This document shows, in pieces, positions 20,868 to 23,481 of a stretch of DNA of 23,481 nucleotides (positions within the stretch are counted from its first letter, which is position 1; each line of letters opens with the position of its first letter). Source of the stretch: Flavobacteriales bacterium (lineage in GTDB: Bacteria; Bacteroidota; Bacteroidia; Flavobacteriales_D; Sanyastnellaceae); NCBI GenBank assembly GCA_028823435.1, contig JAPKBK010000005.1:1-23481 (forward strand), in the 5' to 3' direction. Under the pieces are notes generated by a model. The model was not told the origin of the DNA. It was given only the letters and a program-made list of their open reading frames with translations, and did no database searches. Position numbers and translations under genes: made by a program.

Positions 20868-23481
20868 ATGACCACACTTAGTAACTCATCCTACATGTCT
20901 CATTTCTATGCTGTCACAATAGGCATTTGTCTGTTGGTTATTCCGGGTTTTTATTCGTTTTCTCAAGACTCAACAGACTCTGAGCTTCTTTCTCCGTCAG
21001 ATTTCGTCAAAGAAATGGAGGTTAACTTTGCAAAAGGTCTTGTCGAGAACGCAAGGTGGATGAGACGAGAGTTTGGTCCGAAATTTCTAGATGATAAATT
21101 ATCTGATGCCATTCAGGATACAATTATTTCTACTGTCAGCCAATTACAAGGTGTCCATATTCGGAATTCTTCTGGTGTTTTGGCTTACTTGCAGGGTGCA
21201 CTTGTGCAAATTGAATCAGGCTTTGATCCCAACTCATTGAATGATTGGCGTTCATGGAACAGCCAAATTCATGCAATGATTGCCAATAAAAAGTGGAGGA
21301 AGAAACTTGTTCCGTATCTACAATTGTCTCCCGATTTATTTTCTTCGGGTCTGATTGCAAATAAGAAAACAGTGGTGTGGCAATTTCAAGATGGCAATGT
21401 GGAATTTGGCTTAGATTCATTGCCTTTTGTGAAATTCAACAATGGGACGCTGGTGTGTTATTCAAAAGGGGACAGCGCAAGAGTAAGGTCTACTTCAGGG
21501 GTGTTTTTACCGACTTTAGGTCGATGGAAAGGGACAGGCGGTCAAGTTCATTGGGAAGGAACAACATTCAATGACAGCTTACAATTTGCAGTGCTGAATG
21601 ACTACGAAATCAAACTGTCGGCCAGTTCATTTAGAACGAGCCCCGTCATTTTCCATTCAGAACTTATAGATAGAGCGTTAGTGGGAGGACTGACGGTGAA
21701 GGTGAAGTCTTCGAAATCTCCAGATGACAAATTTTATCCGAAATTTGAATCCAGAGATGAAAGGTTAGTTCTCGAGAACATCTATCCGAACATGGACTTT
21801 GAGGGTGGTATTGTCGTTCGAGGTTCAAGACTAGATGGGACTTCAGTGAGTGGCGCGCCTGGTTACCTGAAGATATATCATGAGGACACACTGTTTATTC
21901 GATGCGCCTTAGATGAGATTTTATTTCAAAATGATGGATTTGTAGCATCTAAAGTTGGCATGTCTATTTATTTAGATGAAGACAGTATTCACCACCCAAG
22001 TATTGGTGTTCGATATGATAGAAAAAGTGAGTTTGTCAGATTTATTAGGGATGAAGATGGCATAGGATTGCAGGCCTTTTCTGACTCATACCACAAAATG
22101 GACTTCCAAGTTGAAGCGTTAACCTGGAAGTTAAGCGGAAAGACGATTGATTTGGGTCCACTGCTGCCTACGGGACGTAGTGTCGGTATTTTCAGATCTC
22201 AATCAAATTTTGACAAACGTACATTTGATGAAATGTCAGCTTATGCATCTATTAACCCTTTGATAGAACTAGGCAAGTTTGTTCACGAAAGAGAGGATTC
22301 AGGCTTTTACGCAATTGAGTATGCAGATTATTTAAATCTAAACGAGGTGCAGGCAAGGATGCTGTTAATCAATTTGGCGTTAGATGGGTATGTAGATTAT
22401 GATGTGAAAGAAAGATGGTGCACCTGGCTTCCAAAAGCTGAAAAACATTTGAAATGCAACAGAGGTAGGGTCGATTATGACGTGATTGCCTTTAAATCGA
22501 TCGTCCGATCTGGTGCAAATGCCAGACTGGGTTTAAGTTCGAGAATATTAGAAATAGATGGTCTTTCTAAATTTAAATTAAGTACTGAACAAAATGTGAT
22601 TGTGACCCCTGAATATGGTCGAATCAAGATGTCTGAAGACAGAAATTTCACTTTCTCAGGGAGAGTCGCAGCAGGGAATTTTGAGTTTTCTGGTTCGGGG
22701 TTTGAGTTTCATTATGCAGATTTTCTTATTGCATTAAACTCAGTTGACAACATGCATATAAGGGCTGAGATTGATGGTGAATTGGGGATTGATGGCAAAC
22801 CTAAAACCAGGTTAGTGAAAAATTCAATCGATGGAATTACGGGGACCTTGGAAATAGATGATCCATCGAATCGTTCAGGGTGGAAGTCTGAATACTACAC
22901 ACACTATCCTGTTCTGAACAGTGTAGGTCCGTCTTACGTTTATTACGACAGCCCCAGTATACAAAAGGGCGCATACCATAGAAACAGGTTTCGTTATGAA
23001 TTGGAACCATTTGATATTGATAGCTTAGACAACTTTGTGCAAGCCGACATGAGATTCACAGGAGAATTGTTGGCAGGCGGAATCGTTCCCGATTTAGATG
23101 TCGACTTACGTTTGATGGAAGATTTCTCACTTGGGATTAAGACGTCTAACCCTCCTGGAGGATTCCCTCTTTACGGAGGAGTGGGCACCTTGAATGCGGA
23201 CTTATCGCTTAACATGGATGGACTTCAAGGGGCCGGGGCGATAGACTTTTTGACCTCTCATTTGGTAGGCGAATCGATGGTATTGGTTCCTGACTCAGCG
23301 TTCGGAAAGACAACCTCTTACACGAATGCGTCTTCTGCAGACCATGTTCCATCTCTTGAAGCCACTGTAACGGAATTTGCGCTCCACACGACATCTGAGC
23401 TTGGTGAACCCTTGTTGGATGTAAGGTCTGAATTTGACAGATTAAAATGTTTTAATGATGACGTGATGCTTGGTGGATCTA
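20868..23481 (+). CDS. Very large exported protein of unknown function (partial, 871 codons)
   Basis: An uninterrupted reading frame from the ATG at 20868 to the window edge, with no stop in 871 codons. A second ATG at 20895 (MSHFYAVTIGICLL) could be the true start; from either, a hydrophobic segment leads to FYSFSQDSTD, a likely signal peptidase I site, so the protein is exported. Residues about 40-160 are helical and charged; the remainder is mostly beta-predicted, rich in Asp, Phe, Tyr and Gly. Recognisable blocks include LEIDGLSKFKL, RNFTFSGRVAAGNFEFSG, a TGTLEIDDPSNRSGW segment (about 657-671), a SYVYYDSPSIQKGAY stretch (about 689-703), FDIDSLDNF and PPGGFPLYGG (about 764-773). I recall similar blocks in unannotated proteins of roughly 1500 residues in other Bacteroidota, but no named domain. 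Possible translation start and operon link to tpiA-prmA remain open. Confidence 0.85.
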   Translation, partial: MTTLSNSSYMSHFYAVTIGICLLVIPGFYSFSQDSTDSELLSPSDFVKEMEVNFAKGLVENARWMRREFGPKFLDDKLSDAIQDTIISTVSQLQGVHIRNSSGVLAYLQGALVQIESGFDPNSLNDWRSWNSQIHAMIANKKWRKKLVPYLQLSPDLFSSGLIANKKTVVWQFQDGNVEFGLDSLPFVKFNNGTLVCYSKGDSARVRSTSGVFLPTLGRWKGTGGQVHWEGTTFNDSLQFAVLNDYEIKLSASSFRTSPVIFHSELIDRALVGGLTVKVKSSKSPDDKFYPKFESRDERLVLENIYPNMDFEGGIVVRGSRLDGTSVSGAPGYLKIYHEDTLFIRCALDEILFQNDGFVASKVGMSIYLDEDSIHHPSIGVRYDRKSEFVRFIRDEDGIGLQAFSDSYHKMDFQVEALTWKLSGKTIDLGPLLPTGRSVGIFRSQSNFDKRTFDEMSAYASINPLIELGKFVHEREDSGFYAIEYADYLNLNEVQARMLLINLALDGYVDYDVKERWCTWLPKAEKHLKCNRGRVDYDVIAFKSIVRSGANARLGLSSRILEIDGLSKFKLSTEQNVIVTPEYGRIKMSEDRNFTFSGRVAAGNFEFSGSGFEFHYADFLIALNSVDNMHIRAEIDGELGIDGKPKTRLVKNSIDGITGTLEIDDPSNRSGWKSEYYTHYPVLNSVGPSYVYYDSPSIQKGAYHRNRFRYELEPFDIDSLDNFVQADMRFTGELLAGGIVPDLDVDLRLMEDFSLGIKTSNPPGGFPLYGGVGTLNADLSLNMDGLQGAGAIDFLTSHLVGESMVLVPDSAFGKTTSYTNASSADHVPSLEATVTEFALHTTSELGEPLLDVRSEFDRLKCFNDDVMLGGS

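Noticed and set aside
21136..21891. Minus- and plus-strand small ORFs within 21136-21891
   Set aside because: All lie inside the continuous plus-strand frame of the large exported protein and lack any recognisable feature.
1..23481. tRNA, rRNA, CRISPR array, insertion sequence, prophage or toxin-antitoxin genes
   Set aside because: None was recognised by eye on either strand; all gaps are short and without cloverleaf-like or direct-repeat structure.

Overview
The window looks like chromosomal DNA of a marine-type Bacteroidota (Flavobacteriales-like) bacterium. Two encoded proteins end in type IX secretion (T9SS) 'type A' sorting domains. Several upstream regions carry the Bacteroidota -7 promoter motif TAnnTTTG. 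Strong Shine-Dalgarno sites are scarce, and DUF2797, GH92, YqgE and DUF4369-like genes are typical of the group. I see no tRNA, rRNA, CRISPR array, insertion sequence or phage gene. Genes are packed tightly on both strands; the longest gene-free stretch is 268 bp (12672-12939).

Layout. 1-346: N-terminus of a secreted, probably DUF4369/thioredoxin-type protein, reading left off the window. 425-1261: alpha/beta hydrolase. 1363-2271 (minus): T9SS-exported protein, divergent from a DUF2797 gene (2355-3194). 3197-3766 (minus): YqgE/AlgH. 3796-4716: hormone-sensitive-lipase-type esterase. 4709-12671 (minus): a compact four-gene run in the order bifunctional PaaZ, S41 peptidase, GH92 glycosidase, class III aminotransferase, with spacings of +18, -4 and +9 to +11 bp. 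12940-13899: a T9SS-exported protein with strongly biased codons, followed by the clearest intrinsic terminator of the window. 13989-16042: PhoD-like lipoprotein phosphatase and pdxH. 16052-19168 (minus): recQ then an rlmI-like rRNA methyltransferase. 19204-20825: tpiA and prmA, overlapping by ATGA. 20868-23481: the first 871 codons of a very large exported protein of unknown function that runs off the right edge.

How the genes fit together. Most are housekeeping: glycolysis (tpiA), vitamin B6 (pdxH), ribosome modification (prmA, rlmI), DNA repair (recQ). The accessory character lies in the minus-strand four-gene run, which joins a ring-cleavage enzyme normally found with phenylacetate genes to an exported peptidase, an exported mannosidase-family enzyme and an aminotransferase, and in the exported proteins. 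No complete new system is evident. The best leads are the large uncharacterised protein at the right edge, the odd four-gene run, a DUF2797 protein that lacks most of its metal-binding cysteines, and the apparently very highly expressed secreted protein at 12.94-13.90 kb.
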